64,000 bases of DNA from Haliclystus octoradiatus (GCA_916610825.1 OU744450.1:2568578-2632577), one strand, 5' to 3'; positions 1 to 13,398 are shown, counted from the stretch's first letter. Made by a program: numbers and translations. Notes: generated by a model not told the origin, from the sequence alone.

Positions 1-183
1 GCTTATACACAGAAAATAGGGGCATTTTCTTAAGATTGGATTTTGCCATGAGAAAGTGAGAGAAACCGTGAGATTCAGTGTAAAAGCGTGAGACTCACTG
101 CAAAGCTGTGAGACCTGAAAGGTCTGGGGAACTCATTGGTAGTACACTATAATAACATATATGTGATAAATCAATCAACATAC

Positions 184-3100
184 CTTGGTCAATAGCAGCT
201 GCTCTTCCAAGACAAAAATCTCAGATTCCTTCGTTTGTAATGTTTCAGTTAATTTAGTTTGATTTTCATTGCTTGAAACTACAGATTTCTACAAACAAAT
301 AATTATTATGACACACATGATAACAATGAAGAGCAGAAATCAAATTATACTGAAACTGCTAATTCAACTTTTCCCATCATACGTAAATCAATGATCATCG
401 CCATTAACTTACTCCAGTCAAAGCTAGAGGCTATGTTACGACTATACCTATGTCAAAAAGCAGAACAGGGAACCTCTTTAGGTTTTGGATCTTTGCTTAC
501 AAGGTCATGCATTCATTACCTTACTGGTCCGTTATTAATTGGCATCAGGCACTAATTAGGTTACGGTTTGTTTCCAAATAAAATTTTTATAAAATTCCAA
601 AACATATCCTCCCTAATTCAATTACCTGTATATTGTTTATCGAGTCTTGTAACCGTGAAATTTCAATTGATTTGGTTGCAAGTTCTTCTTTCAATTTAGA
701 TATTAATTCTGTATCAACCTCTAGCACAGGCTACAATATATGAATACAAAGGAGACAGTTACACACAGGGTGTCAAAAGGTCTTCCTAGGGGAAGGGATT
801 TTGAAGTAAATTATACCTTGGGAGCATCTGGACCTAATAGAACTTGTTCTTCCAGTTGGAATTGGAGATCTTCCGAACGTCTACACAATAATAAATACAA
901 AACATTGATACGTTATAGTCTCATAACACGCTAATGCAATAATATATAATATAGACGAATAGAAGAACCGTCAATATCACATCATAGGAATGTGCCGTCC
1001 TTTCCTTGTTTGTCTAAATATGGACTAATTCAATCACTTTGTGTTATTAAAATGTATTTGCATAGGAAATCATGCGGTTTCGAGTTCAACTCAGGATTAG
1101 CTTGCACCTCAGAATAATGTTTGCAGATGAGAAGAGAAAACAACAATAGGCAGGTCCACTAAAATTTAAGTATGTACTTTAAACATATCCATACGAAGAT
1201 CAAATGATAAATTTAATATCCCCGATTTCTTTTTCCAAAAATATCGACAAACCATCGAGATATCTGACTTCAAATGACATTGCGTAACCATGGTTACGAA
1301 ACGGCAAGTTTTGGTGGATGAAGGAATGTGACGTCATAATCCGGACAAAGTGAGAAATCTACTACTATCATGACTTGATATCCAAAACCGTTCATCCATC
1401 AATTCGTCATTTTTTATCCAAATTTTTTGTGAATAGTATAATCAGAACCGCTGATTTTTAAACGAGACTAAGGGTAAAGTTTTGTTTCTTTTTTCGGTTT
1501 GTCCTTTTTGTAGCGAAACAAAACAAATCTTTTCCATATCTTTCTCTCGCGGTTCCCGACCGCAAACGAACAAAAGTTCTCAGCCAGGCCGATCTGCATG
1601 TGCACACTGTTTTTGTCAAAGACCTTCAAAGTGTTCGTTCACATCAAAACAAAAAGGTTCACTTGTCTTTACCAAAGTCTCACCGAAAAGTTGGCAGCAT
1701 TCACTTGGAAATGTATATATATATATTTGATATTTAGAGAAGAAACCTCATTCATATATAAACGGCTTAGATCATCACTCGAGCGTTCTTTTATTTCGTC
1801 TGTCATGCATCATCAACTGTTGCTTGTGTTAATATCACCAGATATAAGACGGTGAAATCGCATTCAGTGTGCATTTATTTGAATTAACAAACACTTTAAA
1901 TGGACCAATTAACGCTTTACCAATTCTAGATTTGAATTTATTCTAGTAAATCAGAACTCAAATTCAATAAAGTTGCCGTTTAAATGGAATATTTTACGCA
2001 TCGATCACGCATGCTACGACAGTTTACGTCGAGGCGTATAATTTTCTGAAAACCGAAAAGCAATTTATGATCATTTTGCATTGATTAACAAATATTTATT
2101 TGGACCAATGATTAATCATGCAGTTTGTGTGAAGGCAATGGACGATATTGATGTAGTAGCTATATTTAGCTATATATTTTATCCCATTGATCAGCGAAGA
2201 CAGTGAATGTAGTTTTTGTAGAATCATGGTAGAATCATAGCTACAATAAATTTGATCCTATAATAGGCCATATGATTCGCGAGAAAATAACGTGGATAAT
2301 TTGCTAATAAATGGTAGATCATACAACTCCTTCCACTTATTTTCCAACTTGTTTGAAACTTTATGTGTGTTATTTGAAATTCAAATAATTTCCCAAGCTA
2401 GTCTACCATCCTTGTTCCTTCTCGCTTCGACACTCGAACCATGCTCGAATGTAGACAAAAACAACATAAATTGATATAAATATTTCAGAGCGATTTCCAT
2501 TGATGAATATTTCAGGTCACCGTAATAAGTTTTTTGAAGTCAGCCTTCAATATTTTGAACAGGAACAGCAGTGCTAATGGAAATGATTACATTTAAATTT
2601 GACGTTCAACGATACCAATAATTACAAAAAATGCTAAAGTCTCCATTGTTTAGCGGAGTGTGATTTTGTTCTGTCCGGGAAATGACGTCATAATATAGCA
2701 GGCCAATCACAAATCGTTTTGACGTTCTACGAAATTTCTGGATTTAAAACTCAAAAATGAAGGGTTTTTGGAAATTTTTTTGGAATTTTTATCAGTTTTA
2801 TGGAATTCTGCGGGTATGATATATCCGAAAAACGAATAAAATCAACTTTGAAATTTTTAGTGGACCTGCCTATTGATTACGTCACCAAATGAAAGATAGC
2901 TTTCATGTTGCCGTTCTGTGTTACCATCGTTTGCATTTTTCAAACTCAGTTTTCCACTCGTTTTTATTGTCTAGTTTTTTGTTCAATTATTCTATCTAGC
3001 TTTTTACATTTCTAGATATTTAAAGATAATCTTCCAAGAATTATCAACTCGGATATTAAAATTGTATTGTTCTGATTGGCATTAATTGCATAATAACCTT

Positions 3101-6100
3101 CCTAAAAGACCAACGTAGGCCTTGCATATGATTGCTTGATTCTTGCACACCACACATGCTTACACAATCACATGCACATTTCTAGACGGAAAAACACAGT
3201 TGTTTAATTAGTATATCATACTTCTTTTCTTCTTCTAATTGACTCTTTAATAAATCTCGATCTTTTTCTACAGTTGCCAAAAGAGATTGTAGATTATTAG
3301 ATCCTGTTTTGCTTTCTCTGAGTATCTATCAAATAAAGATTAACAATTAATCAGGATTTAATCCCTTCTTAATTGTATGATTTAAAGCACAGATCGACAA
3401 CAATTTGTTCCATGAAATTGAAGTGATAATTTGTTAGAATTATTGTCGGGTATATACTATAGAATGTGGGGTGGTTAGGGCATCAGCCGCAGGATCTTGG
3501 GTTCAATCCCTGGCAGGAAGGGAACCTAACCATTAAAACTCACACGATTCCATAAAACACTTACAAACTCATTGCTTACATGATTTGTGGTAAAAAAATA
3601 GCCTGAAACCCCTTCCCAAAAAATATATCGCACGCATCCGGGTATAGGATTATACCCGACATAGCAATGGAAACCCATACAATTTTAGCGGTTGCAAGGA
3701 AATGACGTAGGGTGCGATAATCTAACTGGCATCCATGGTACACATCTGCAAACTATGACCATTGTTACAACATTGGGAGTGATTTGATTTGTAATACTTA
3801 CTTCATCATAAGAGTTTCTTAAAGATGTTATCTGTTCTTCTGTCTAAAAAAACAACACAAAAAACAAGAAGCAATTGACTTATTGTGAAAAGTTCAAAGT
3901 AGTGTTTATGCTTCAATGCACTGCAAATGGCAGTCTACATGAGTTTCGCAGGGGTGAATTAAATTTGACAGATCAAACAATTTGTAACAACATAATTTAT
4001 TATTTATTAAGATCAATGCTTCACTAGTGATCATTACAAGATAACTAAACAAAGTTTTCAAAGTACTTATATTTATAACAATATGAAAAAAATTACATTA
4101 TAATATAGTATAATATGAGGCGAACACATGTATGTGAAAACGCTCAATGTTTGTTAAGACAGAGCATAATATAGAATAGACACAAAGATGAGGAAAATTA
4201 CATTAGAAATATTAACAATGGAAAAATTTTTTTGAATATTATAAAACACTATTGACTTAATTGATTATTGAATCATTTTGTGTATTATTGTTGGCTCCAA
4301 TGTTCTTATAAATAATATCTCATGCATGAGGCAATTTGAGCATTTAGAGCAGTCACGAGTTGGTTAGGAAGGTGTTGCTCAATTGCTTGTGTTTGGAGTT
4401 CATAAATGCTTTAGTAAAGGTGACGGCAAGTAAAACTGATATACTACTACTACTATACTGTCTACAATGCTTTTTTCAAATGATAGGCTGACGACAAAAT
4501 AGATCATAGACTGGTTTAGCATAATACACAGCATCACGATTGGTTCTTAACTTACCTCAGCGAATTTCTGTGAGCTTTCAGCATATTGTATACGCTGTGA
4601 TTCACGTTCCCTTTGCATTTCTTGAACAATATCATCCTTTGCTCTGAGCTCTGTCTTTAGATTATATAGAATAAAACATTAAAATCATTAAATTGACCCT
4701 AATGTTTTTTATTACTTTAAATAAATGTCACCTTTACCTATCTACTGTATAGCAAACATAGCAATTATCGGATATGGGAACAAAAGTGTCGAAAATGGTC
4801 TGAATTTAGAATATTAATAGAATAAAGTGAGTTATGAATTTAGAAATAAATCCATGCACTGATTCTCTCGTGCTCCATTGGAAATTCTTGAACACGAGAT
4901 GAAGAAGCTAGAAAAAACATTAGTTACTTATTACGCTCCACTTGTGTATCACTCATGTAAGAATTTTGAGATAAAGCACAGTAACCTACGCATGAATCAT
5001 TTCTTTAACAGATGTGTTTCAATCATGAAAATATTTTCATACCTCAAGTGAAGAGATTTTATCTCTTGAAATCGAAGAATCATATTCTACATCAGGAGAT
5101 GACGAACGCTAGAAAGTAAATTCAAGTAAAACTAACATCAATCCTAATTTGTTTTTATCAAAAACATTTCCTAAGAATTTAAAATATTTAAGCTATGAAC
5201 TGCTATGAACAAAGAAAATGAATATCTTGACTTGATAATTCAACAGCCAGTCATCCATGCACAAAAAGCACACCACATTGACTCTAAATTGTTGGCAGGC
5301 TACAAGTAAAGCCTATAGGCGACCTAGGAAGCTACGTTTTCAAGGTGAAATCATTTTGTTTTTTAAAATATGCATAATTTTTCTTTGTTGCGTTGTTTTG
5401 AATAAGTGTTTTGAATGCTGGTTTTATTTACAATCACACTTGTGAATTCGGAACTCATCCTTATATTATTGAATTACAAAGTACTGTTGGAAAACAAAAT
5501 GACTATAACTGTCTTATTTGTACATATAAATAATATTTATCTTTAAATTGATAATACTTTAATATTACATTTAATTCAATTTGAAGTCAGCTCGCGTTTG
5601 AAAAATGTCGCGATTCAAACACATCTAATAAAATTCACCAAGCTTTCATATTAACAGGGTTGGAGACTTGCCGCTCGTGTTTTAATATCTGGGGACCTCG
5701 TGCATTATACAAGTTCTCGTTCATTATACAGCCAAATTGATGGCATCAGTCTCTAACTCCCAAGTAATCTGGTGATCTACTTACAGCATCTTCAGTTGAG
5801 AGTTGTGCAGTAAGGTCATCAAGCGTTTTTGTAATGTCTGCAACTTCTAATTCTTCTTTCGTGGGAGGTGAAGAATCTAGCTTTTTCTTTAATACCGACG
5901 ATGGTGAGGGGTCTGTGATTTTCGAAACTTTATGGACAGGAGCAAAAAGACCATGCTTTGGCTCACACTGAAAATACCTTTACAAAAAATAAAATCAGTG
6001 AATGTAGAATACAAATTTTATATAACTCTATGTCATGTAGACTGTTTTTAACAAAAAGAATCATTACTTTTTAATGTGTTTATATCTTATCATATCAGAT

Positions 6101-9100
6101 TATCTTGAGAAAAAAAAGATAAATGATAAATAAATAAATGAGGGCTCTACCCATTATAGTTTTTGTAACTATAGATTGTAAAGCTCTATTGAGCAATTTG
6201 GAAATAGTGCATACCGTTTCGAATTCAATTAAGGATTTTGATCAATTTGCATAATTTACACAAGTGTGCCTTTCTTCAAATTTGCAAGAGCACATATTAG
6301 GGTGTGTGCAATTTGAAACTTCTTGAAATTCCGATTTTTTTCAGGATTTGTGATGAAATTTTGACAGCAGCGTTTTCATTTTTAATCTCGAAATTCGGAT
6401 TAGATTCAGATTTCAGATATAGTTCTTATCCATAATTAAATTTTTTGAAAATCCGATCGGATGCATACCACTAATGTTGACACTGAATATTAATTACTTG
6501 AAAAGCTCATGTTAAGTTTGGGAGTTTTAGTTTGCATGTTGCGGGTTCAGTCCACATCAGCTAGTGTAGATGTGATCAACAAGATATGTACTCAAGCATT
6601 GCTTGCATCACCTTAACAATGTTTTTGAATGTAGATGTGTAAATTTTCAAAGAATTCGTGATATGTTCAATGGGATGATTCACAATTGAAGTCAATCAAT
6701 TTTTATTCAACGTAAGACCCCCTCTTCCCTTTTGTCAACATTCCTGATGATAGCTTTGAAATTTCAATACAGGCTGTCAATTCTTACACAGCACATATTG
6801 CTGGTTGGCGTCAACTGTGAATGCTCCACCAAACAGTTTCATGGTTAATTATTTTGTTGAATTGCATTTGTTTGCCGACTGTTGAGGACGAGGTATTGGA
6901 ATGTTTCCTGGAATTGCCAACACAACGGCAAAATTCCTTATCAAATCAAAAAAAGGTTTTTTGATCTCTACAGGCCTAGCATAAATATCTATGGTTTAAT
7001 TTCAGGAGACTGTTGCTAATTGTATATTGTTAACTTCTTGTTTCTCATTTTCTAAATTTTCTACGGTAGGCTTATATGTTTATCCCAGCAATTAACAATT
7101 ATTTATTCATCTCAGAAAAATGACATTATAATAACTGATTGATTAGGTTTGCATGGTGTAGGTATGTAAATCATAATGGTCATATTCAACTGTCACCAGT
7201 AAGCTTCATAAAGCATTTATAACAAACAATGAATTTATGAACAAACAGTCATTGAAAGTTAAATTCTTTGCATGATTACATCAAATAGCTATTAGAAGAC
7301 CTGTGGAAACTAGAAAATGTTTATCAAAAACATATTGACTTGAAATCAATGGCACATGCTAGCGGCGTATTTTTTCTCCAATAAAAAATCAGTAGAATTC
7401 TATTTTTGTTGTTTGGGAAACGAGCCAAACAATTCAATACTCTGTAAATAGGGGGTCAATTAGGAGTATTCAACTCTAAAGTCGCAATGCAACTTGGCTC
7501 AATTTATTTATTTAGCATGAAGAATTCAGGGCCTGACAAACAGCTCCGCTTTCTGGAATCCTAGAACATATCAACAGTTTCTCTGGATGTTTTCTTAAAG
7601 TTTGACCTATAAATCATAAAATATCAATTTTCTTCTGAATTGTCTGGCCAGCTTTAAGGGATCTAGGATTCCAGGATTCCCACTTTCATCGGACCCTGAT
7701 GGAGATGTTGGGACATGCAGTCGGCTGTAAGACTTGGTTGATAGGATGAAACTTAGAGCGCTTTTTTTTCTGTGAGTTCCTTTGTTGTGGTTCATTGGTC
7801 CAAAAATCAGTCCCAGGTCTTGAATATGGTTCAAATATTTTCCAAGCTTTAACTTAAATATACATAAATCAATCAGCTAGTTATTGAAGGGTTACCTTAC
7901 CTGGTACCGGCAACTGCCCCGTCATTCTTCCCCTCTGCCGTAGCTAATTCAACACCACACCATATACCTTTAGCAAAGCCAGTAGGTCCAATAAATTGTA
8001 AGATACCTTTACGATTACCAGGGCCGAGTATAGAAACGCTATCATCCACTTTAAGATTACTTTGCGCTTGTGATGGTAATGGCGGTCTTGATGATGCTGA
8101 TGGCGTAGCAGAGAGGTTCGATCGGAAACCAACATCACTGGGATCTCCAATTTTTGTTAATTTTTCAACACGTACAAATACACCGTGATTTGTTTGGCAT
8201 TGAAAATACCTAATGCCAGCAACAGATCCATCATTTTTACCCGATGCATCATCTAATACAACCCCAGCCCATTCACCTTTTGCAAATTTTGTTTCACCTA
8301 TAAATTGAATAACGCCCCTTTTGTTTGAGACCGCAATAACAACACGGTCAGCTAACTGTAGACCGCTGTTTGATACACCACTGACAGCTGTTGAGCCAAC
8401 ATTTTGATTAGCAGAACCAAATGATGGCCGTCTTAATCTTGTTTCTGAACCTTCCCTTCGTATTGAAGCAGGAGGGATTTCTCTTTTTGCAGGTGTAGTT
8501 AATGGGTCTTGTTTTACTGTTCGAGATGGGGTCATAAATTTCTTTTCTCGTAATAAACTAGATGATGTTTCTCGTTTAATTTCAGGTCGTGATATCTCTC
8601 TTTTAACAGGCATAGATGCTTCCCGACGAAATATTGGTATTCCAAATTTACTAAAAGAACTTTCGCGTGAATAACTTGGAGTAATAGATCCATCTTGGCT
8701 GCTTTGTGCTCCGTTTCTCCTTGGAGTTGCGCTTGAAGGTCGTCCGATTTTTGATGGCTGTTTAAGCCTTGACGGTGTAGGAATGCCGCTCATAGTATTT
8801 ATTGATCCTTTCGAAGAGAAAGCTCTGTAGAATAATAATCAACAAAATAAAGTTTAAAAAACTCTATTGTGAAATACAAAGCGGTGTTACTTGAATGTTT
8901 AAAATATGAAATGATTGCACAACGGTTTCACTGCCTGCAGACATGATGACAACATTTCGAGCGCTCGACGGGTATCTCTATGATCTCGTTCACAAACATG
9001 GTAATCGAGGTTCTGGGAGCAGGATGGATAAAAAAATTAAAAAAACATTTGTTATTGTTTCGTGTTTAGTTCCAGACGCGAAGTAACACTTTCGAATCAA

Positions 9101-9633
9101 AAATTCAATCCAATAGAACAGAATTTAAAGTCATATGGGTCACCGCATTACTTCCATATTTTATCCAATGGGCAACATTGTAATGTCAATATTTTGAATG
9201 AATTTCATTAATCAAAAGATTCTCTACAGGATATAATCCAATTTATCTAATCCAAGCCTCCAATAACAATTCATAAATCATAACACTTTCAAATTAAACG
9301 TAGACATTCATCGAGGATGCTTTACAACAGGAGAGATAAAAAGGCGCTATCCATAGCAAATCAACAAATTTAGCTAGATGTATAGTAAACTACTGTAGAT
9401 GCGGGTCAAACGAAAGTACGAAACAAGCACTTTCAAAGCATCAATAGTGACAAAATGTTGGCTAAATAAATTTAACAACGTACCTATAACTGCTATATTG
9501 TGGTAATGATTGTGTTGAGATATCGCTCATATCACTAGAATCTGAATTAATACTCCATCTTCTATTCTGTGAAGGTGGCCTTGAATCTTTCTTATCCATC
9601 ATAAATCTTCTTATATCATCAGTTTTCAAAATT
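184..9633 (-). CDS. CLIP1: CLIP1/CLIP-170-like CAP-Gly microtubule plus-end protein, 10 exons, 3' end outside window
   Basis: Exons in transcript order are 9484-9633, 7901-8824, 5785-5977, 5043-5108, 4556-4654, 3802-3843, 3222-3325, 817-880, 626-730 and 184-288. Each has AG/GT borders and the reading phases join without a break. The product has a basic Ser/Pro-rich N-terminus, two CAP-Gly domains with GKNDGS and GKNDGA signatures, and then Glu/Lys/Gln-rich coiled coil (for example [19 protein letters not shown] across two exons), which matches CLIP-170. CAP-Gly domains of this family bind the EEY/F tails of tubulin and EB proteins at growing microtubule plus ends, and the coiled coil dimerises. 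The C-terminal zinc knuckles lie off the left edge. Start choice: the Met at 8793 ([10 protein letters not shown]) resembles the usual family start, but the upstream exon splices in frame and offers a Met at 9602 that adds 50 residues. Several 14-35-residue in-phase exons would suit alternative splicing; that is an inference. Confidence 0.93.
1144..2875. mobile_element. Non-autonomous element with terminal inverted repeats, 1.7 kb, in a CLIP1 intron
   Basis: The left end CAATAGGCAGGTCCACTAAA is repeated inverted at the right end (TTTAGTGGACCTGCCTATTG), and GACGTCATAAT-type sequence recurs inverted further in (about 1331 and 2691). No transposase-like reading frame is visible. I could not find a clear target-site duplication. 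It occupies most of the 881-3221 intron. Confidence 0.65.
3470..3660 (+). mobile_element. tRNA-derived SINE-like fragment
   Basis: The sequence has GTGGTTAGGGCATCAGC followed by a box-B-like GGTTCAATCCC at 3500-3510, the same architecture as the SINE-B copies at 13.6, 48.2, 54.3 and 63.9 kb. It lies in a CLIP1 intron. The 3' limit is uncertain. Confidence 0.4.
5978..7900 (-). other. CLIP1 intron between the two halves of CAP-Gly 2
   Basis: No coding exon is seen here. It contains a degraded inverted-end fragment near 6296-6477 (GGTGTGTGCA against TGCATACCAC) and the hAT-type MITE at 7527-7698. Confidence 0.6.
7527..7698. mobile_element. hAT-type MITE, family 1 (TIR CAGGGTCCGACAAAAG)
   Basis: The left end CAGGGCCTGACAAA and right end TCGGACCCTG are inverted copies of the family terminus. 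The interior carries the family core (AATTTTCTTCTGAATT, GGATCTAGGATTCCAGG). The flanking 8-mers do not match here, so the copy is probably old. Confidence 0.7.
7901..8824 (-). CDS. CLIP1: CLIP1 exon encoding first CAP-Gly and most of the second
   Basis: This is the largest exon of the gene. Counting from the Met at 8793, residues 1-130 are basic, Ser/Pro/Arg-rich linker with repeated RRE and KRE motifs. CAP-Gly 1 spans about residues 147-214 (GKNDGS at 185-190, then RYFQC), and CAP-Gly 2 starts near 249 (GKNDGA at 288-293). The exon ends inside the second domain with GTR, split as AG|G, and the 5785-5977 exon supplies [14 protein letters not shown]. The acceptor is ctacag before 8824. Reading upstream from the Met, the phase joins to the 9484-9633 exon as Arg-Ala with no stop. 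Ten codons upstream of the Met are therefore potentially coding. Confidence 0.95.
9484..9633 (-). CDS. CLIP1: CLIP1 alternative or upstream 5' exon with Ser-rich N-terminus
   Basis: The acceptor is gttgcag and the donor AG|gtacg. Two adjacent Met codons start at 9602 and lead a Ser/Asp-rich stretch ([11 protein letters not shown], then [10 protein letters not shown]) that joins in phase to the CAP-Gly exon. The family start at 8793 works without this exon, so it may be an alternative first coding exon or 5' UTR. I chose coding because the frame stays open across the junction. Confidence 0.65.
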
Positions 9634-10632
9634 CTGCAACAAAATAGAATACAATTATTCAACCTACTCGCAAGATTGTGATAAAAGAATAAAAAACTTT
9701 ATATTATGAAAAACAATAATTTTTTATTTTATTTCATAATTATTTACCGTTTGTACAATCAATTATGAAATGCATATTTATCACACTTTTATATCAGATA
9801 TTTTGTGCGACAACAACGAAGTCTGTAAAATGCCATAAACTTTTATATAATATTCATTTGTCTATTTATATATGTTAATCCGTACCATTGAAGAAATAAA
9901 TAGTTCCAGTTGATGCGAGACGATTAAATTGCTTTTTTGAAAATAAGTGGTCAGCTGGTGGTTACTAGGTTACAGTCTGGTTACAGAACTGTGGTTCAGT
10001 GTGGTTTAAAACATTGCTAGTTGTGATTTTGTAAACAATTGTAAAATTTATCCCTGACTCTGGGAAAGAGTGGGATTTAACAGTTAGCTAATGTGATAAT
10101 AATAGCGATAAAACATATTTATTATAATGAAATACAAACGAAAATTACTTTCAAACTTTTATCATTGTTCATTTTTTACAAACCTTATGCAAGAATTGAA
10201 TAACTAAACTAACTTTCGTGTAATTGTTACATAAATACATGAATATGAGGCAATGATGAGGGTAAAGGTATGTGGAACAGTGAAGAGAAAACATCATTTC
10301 GCCTCGAATGTTAAAAATCTGGAAAATCAGGCTATTTGATATTGATTAAATTCCATGAATCACGACTAAGAAAATGTGTATTTTCCATTTCTTTGATCCT
10401 AAATTACAAGCTAGCCTGCTTGAAAACCTTGCACTGAGGTGTAGATGCCTTATATAGCAAACATGCTAATTCAATAATATATTGGGTTGAGTTGATTAGA
10501 TTTCGAATTATTGTTAATTTGTTGGCTATCCTAACACACGGGAGTTTTTCAATTCCTTAGTCATTATAGCCCACACAATTAAGACAGTATCTATAACATG
10601 CTGATATTGAGTACCAGAGAGTCGTTGAGTAC
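9634..10632. other. Intergenic AT-rich sequence, nothing recognised
   Basis: No coding sequence, RNA gene or clear repeat is seen. If the 13328-13398 exon is real, this is CLIP1 intron. Confidence 0.5.
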
Positions 10633-10634
10633 TA

Positions 10635-11023
10635 CTGTTGAACTCGGTTAATATCCGCTCTTTTAATGTCCCACCTTGCTTAATATCCCCTCATAAAACT
10701 GATTCCCATTTTCAATTCTCCATACAAACTCTCATATTCTTACCTCGCTTAATATCCCACTTCGCTTAAAGGGGCAAAATTGACCGGCGACCGCTGCGAG
10801 CACAAGTTGAATTTATGCTTAGCGTAATTCAACCGTCTCGCTTTGAAACAATTGTTATACGCAGGCCTAACTTGTAATAAAATTCATGTCAACAATGAAC
10901 ATTGTGTTATAACAATGAGCGTGCACGTGATACTAAGTGCGTAGCGCCTGCCGGTCATTTTTGCTCCTTTAATGTCCCGCTTTTTATCTGTACCAAAGGG
11001 GGGATATTAAGCAAGTTCGACTG
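10635..11023. mobile_element. Tigger/pogo-like MITE with TA target duplication, interrupted by a second MITE
   Basis: The ends CTGTTGAACTCGGTTAATAT and (inverted) CAGTCGAACTTGCTTAATAT are flanked by TA on both sides (10633-10634, 11024-11025). The ends resemble those of pogo/Tigger elements; the family is inferred. A 199-bp TTAA-flanked MITE sits inside at 10770-10968. Confidence 0.65.
10770..10968 (+). mobile_element. 199-bp TTAA-flanked MITE, uninterrupted copy
   Basis: The left end AGGGGCAAAATTGACCGG and right end CCGGTCATTTTTGCTCCT form inverted repeats, with TTAA immediately outside each (10766-10769 and 10969-10972). TTAA targeting is typical of piggyBac-type elements, but the terminal bases are not the usual CCC, so the superfamily is uncertain. 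The second copy, at 59715-60290, is reversed and carries a SINE. Confidence 0.8.
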
Positions 11024-11025
11024 TA

Positions 11026-12080
11026 CTGATATATTGCCCCCGAAGAATAATTGAAAGTTGTAGTTATATACAAACAGTCATTGAAAGTTAAATTCTCCAA
11101 CGCTTATACCGCGCAGATAATGCAGCAATAGACTTCATCCAACTATCCTCAAAACACATAGTAAAGCTGTCAGTATATGAATAACTCAAGCACAACCCTT
11201 GGATTGGTCAGATGTATAAATATAATTGGCAGGCGGTCAATAAAACCTGTTAGAAATATAGGCTTAAAAGTTAAGAATTACATTCAGAAATATGGATTAA
11301 AACAACAAAACTGTGAAAGAATATAACACCTGTCCTCTACTTGTGCATTTGGTAACATGTAGTTTAAAAAATATTTGGGACAATCAACTGAAAATATTTT
11401 ATGTTGTCTTTTCCTTGGTATCGATAAACAGTATCGGTTCACAATCCGTACAAAGTCACCAGCAAATGCGTAATCTCTCATTCTATTCTATAATACCAAA
11501 TCCTATTGCTAACCAAATCCAGGTAGTCCTATAATTCAAAAACCGTTGAACGTATGCGTAGTGGAATCCCGGGGTGGAATATTTGTCCGTAAGCTATCAT
11601 AAGTGTATTGACATTAGTAGCATTATATACATATATACAACTAGATCGTCGTGCGTCCTTCATCAGAGGACCGAAAGGGGAGCACTCCAAGATTGTCTGG
11701 GGAGGAGATCTGTCTGCCGAAATAAATACACTATCCGACAGAGGAAACCGACAGAGGTGCCTGCCGTCGAACAGGCAAAGATGACCGCTGAAATGACTAT
11801 TCAAGGCGGTAGGAAATAAGGACGAGGTGGGTTTAATATTGGAGTTGTAGAAATCGACTAATAGTACAAACAAAGCTAATTACAAAAATATTCGCTTTTC
11901 AACAAAAATATGAACTTATATTTAAATTTACCCCCATGGACCGGGGCTGGTCTGACACGTGTTAACTATATTTGCGATTTTCTTTTTGTGTGTTGTCATG
12001 TGTGTATGTTGGCATTCATTTGCCAATCTGTGGTGCTTAACATTCGATAAGCATACCAATCAATCCGTTATTGTTCAGTG
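11026..12080. other. Intergenic, nothing supported
   Basis: Short open frames on both strands (for example 11529-11873 and 11574-11819) overlap each other and show no recognisable domain, so I do not call genes. Confidence 0.5.
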
Positions 12081-13006
12081 AAGATGTGCGAATCCGACCC
12101 GATTCTGAGTCCGAGTCCAAGCCTGATCCGATCGGGTAGGGTCGGATTCGGGTTGATATTTTTGGTCTTCGAATCGAATCGGATCGCATTGGTAGCGATA
12201 TTTTTTGTTCTGACTATTTCGGATTTCGAAATTTGATAGAGTATTTGTCTTTTGTAATAATTGATGTGTTCTAGCTTCCTTTTAACACAGAAAATAAAGT
12301 TTTGCAATGTAAATATAGCGACTATGTTAATATGCCGTTGTGTGATCAATTTTACAATTGGTTCGATTGACTCGATTGATGTGAAATGAATCAAATTTAC
12401 GAAGGAAATTATTAAGATATCTTGATTAATCGTACATCGTTTCAATGTCTGTTGCGTCTCATGTTCTCCTCCACAGTCCACTCTCCGTATTATCATAGTT
12501 TATAATTTTCCGATAACGAAGGACAGCTTAGTAAGTCAAACGTCGTATATCCACGTCCTGGAATCTGTTTTTAGAGTAGGTTTTGTATTTTATCGCAGTA
12601 GTAATGACTTAAAACTTTTAGCCCGACGTAGAATGTCAATCAGCCCAGCTTGAAAAGAAAAGATTTTCAAATTGAAAAAAATCTGACCGTGCATCTGAGA
12701 CTGTAAGCATGCGTCGATAGATTTAAATAAATATAAGTACAACTATTAAATTATGTTGGCTAAATGTACGTCTATTCCTAAGTTTATAAGTTTCATCTCT
12801 TTGATGCCCTGTGGAATTTGGATTTTTTCAGATCTCATGCAAAAAATTTCGGTTTAGTTCGGATTAATTTAGAAATTTTAGTTTCGGATCGGATCAGATC
12901 GGATTATAGTTATGATTATTGCTTCGGATCGGATCGGATTAGGATCAGTATCACGTTCGTACCCGTAATCAATTTTCTGTAAATTCAATCCGACGCACAC
13001 CTTTAT
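12081..13006. mobile_element. Probable non-autonomous TIR element rich in CGGATCGGAT repeats
   Basis: GAAGATGTGCGAATCCGA at the left and CGCACACCTTT at the right are inverted, and the interior near both ends is full of GGATCGGATC-type words. No transposase frame or clean target duplication was found. Confidence 0.45.
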
Positions 13007-13327
13007 CAATGTCCAGCGTGTGTAAATAGAGTATTCGCGTTTTAAAATCCTTCCATGCTTCGCGTATCGAAAGAAAATATAACTTTTTTTCCTATATTAT
13101 TTCAGCCTGCACTTCCGAAAATGGAGTTGTTGGTTAGTTAGTATGGAAGTCACCCCCCCCCCCCGGGAAATTAGCGTCTGACACGGCTGGCAAGGAAGCG
13201 AGGAGTGTAATTTAACGGCTGGTATGGAGCAAATACAACTTTGATTTTTACAAAAAGTATGGATTTTATATAATTACTAATTGTAAACTTTTAACATAAT
13301 TTTCTGAATAGTAAATGATATACTTAC

Positions 13328-13398
13328 TTCGGCATATTGAATACGATTTCTTTTTATCATCAAGTTATTGTAGAAGCATGCCGTGCAGTATATTGTAC
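13328..13398 (-). other. Possible upstream noncoding exon, 71 nt
   Basis: The segment has a good acceptor (tttttag) and a strong donor (GAA|gtaagta) on the minus strand. Joined to 9484-9633 it would meet a stop before the Met at 9602, so it would be 5' UTR of CLIP1. One frame is open across all 71 nt (it ends NRIQYAE), so it could instead be an exon of an unknown gene. The call rests on splice signals only. Confidence 0.3.

Noticed and set aside
12068..12496. 142-codon minus-strand frame
   Set aside because: It lies within a repeat-rich TIR element full of GGATC words, and the product shows no domain.
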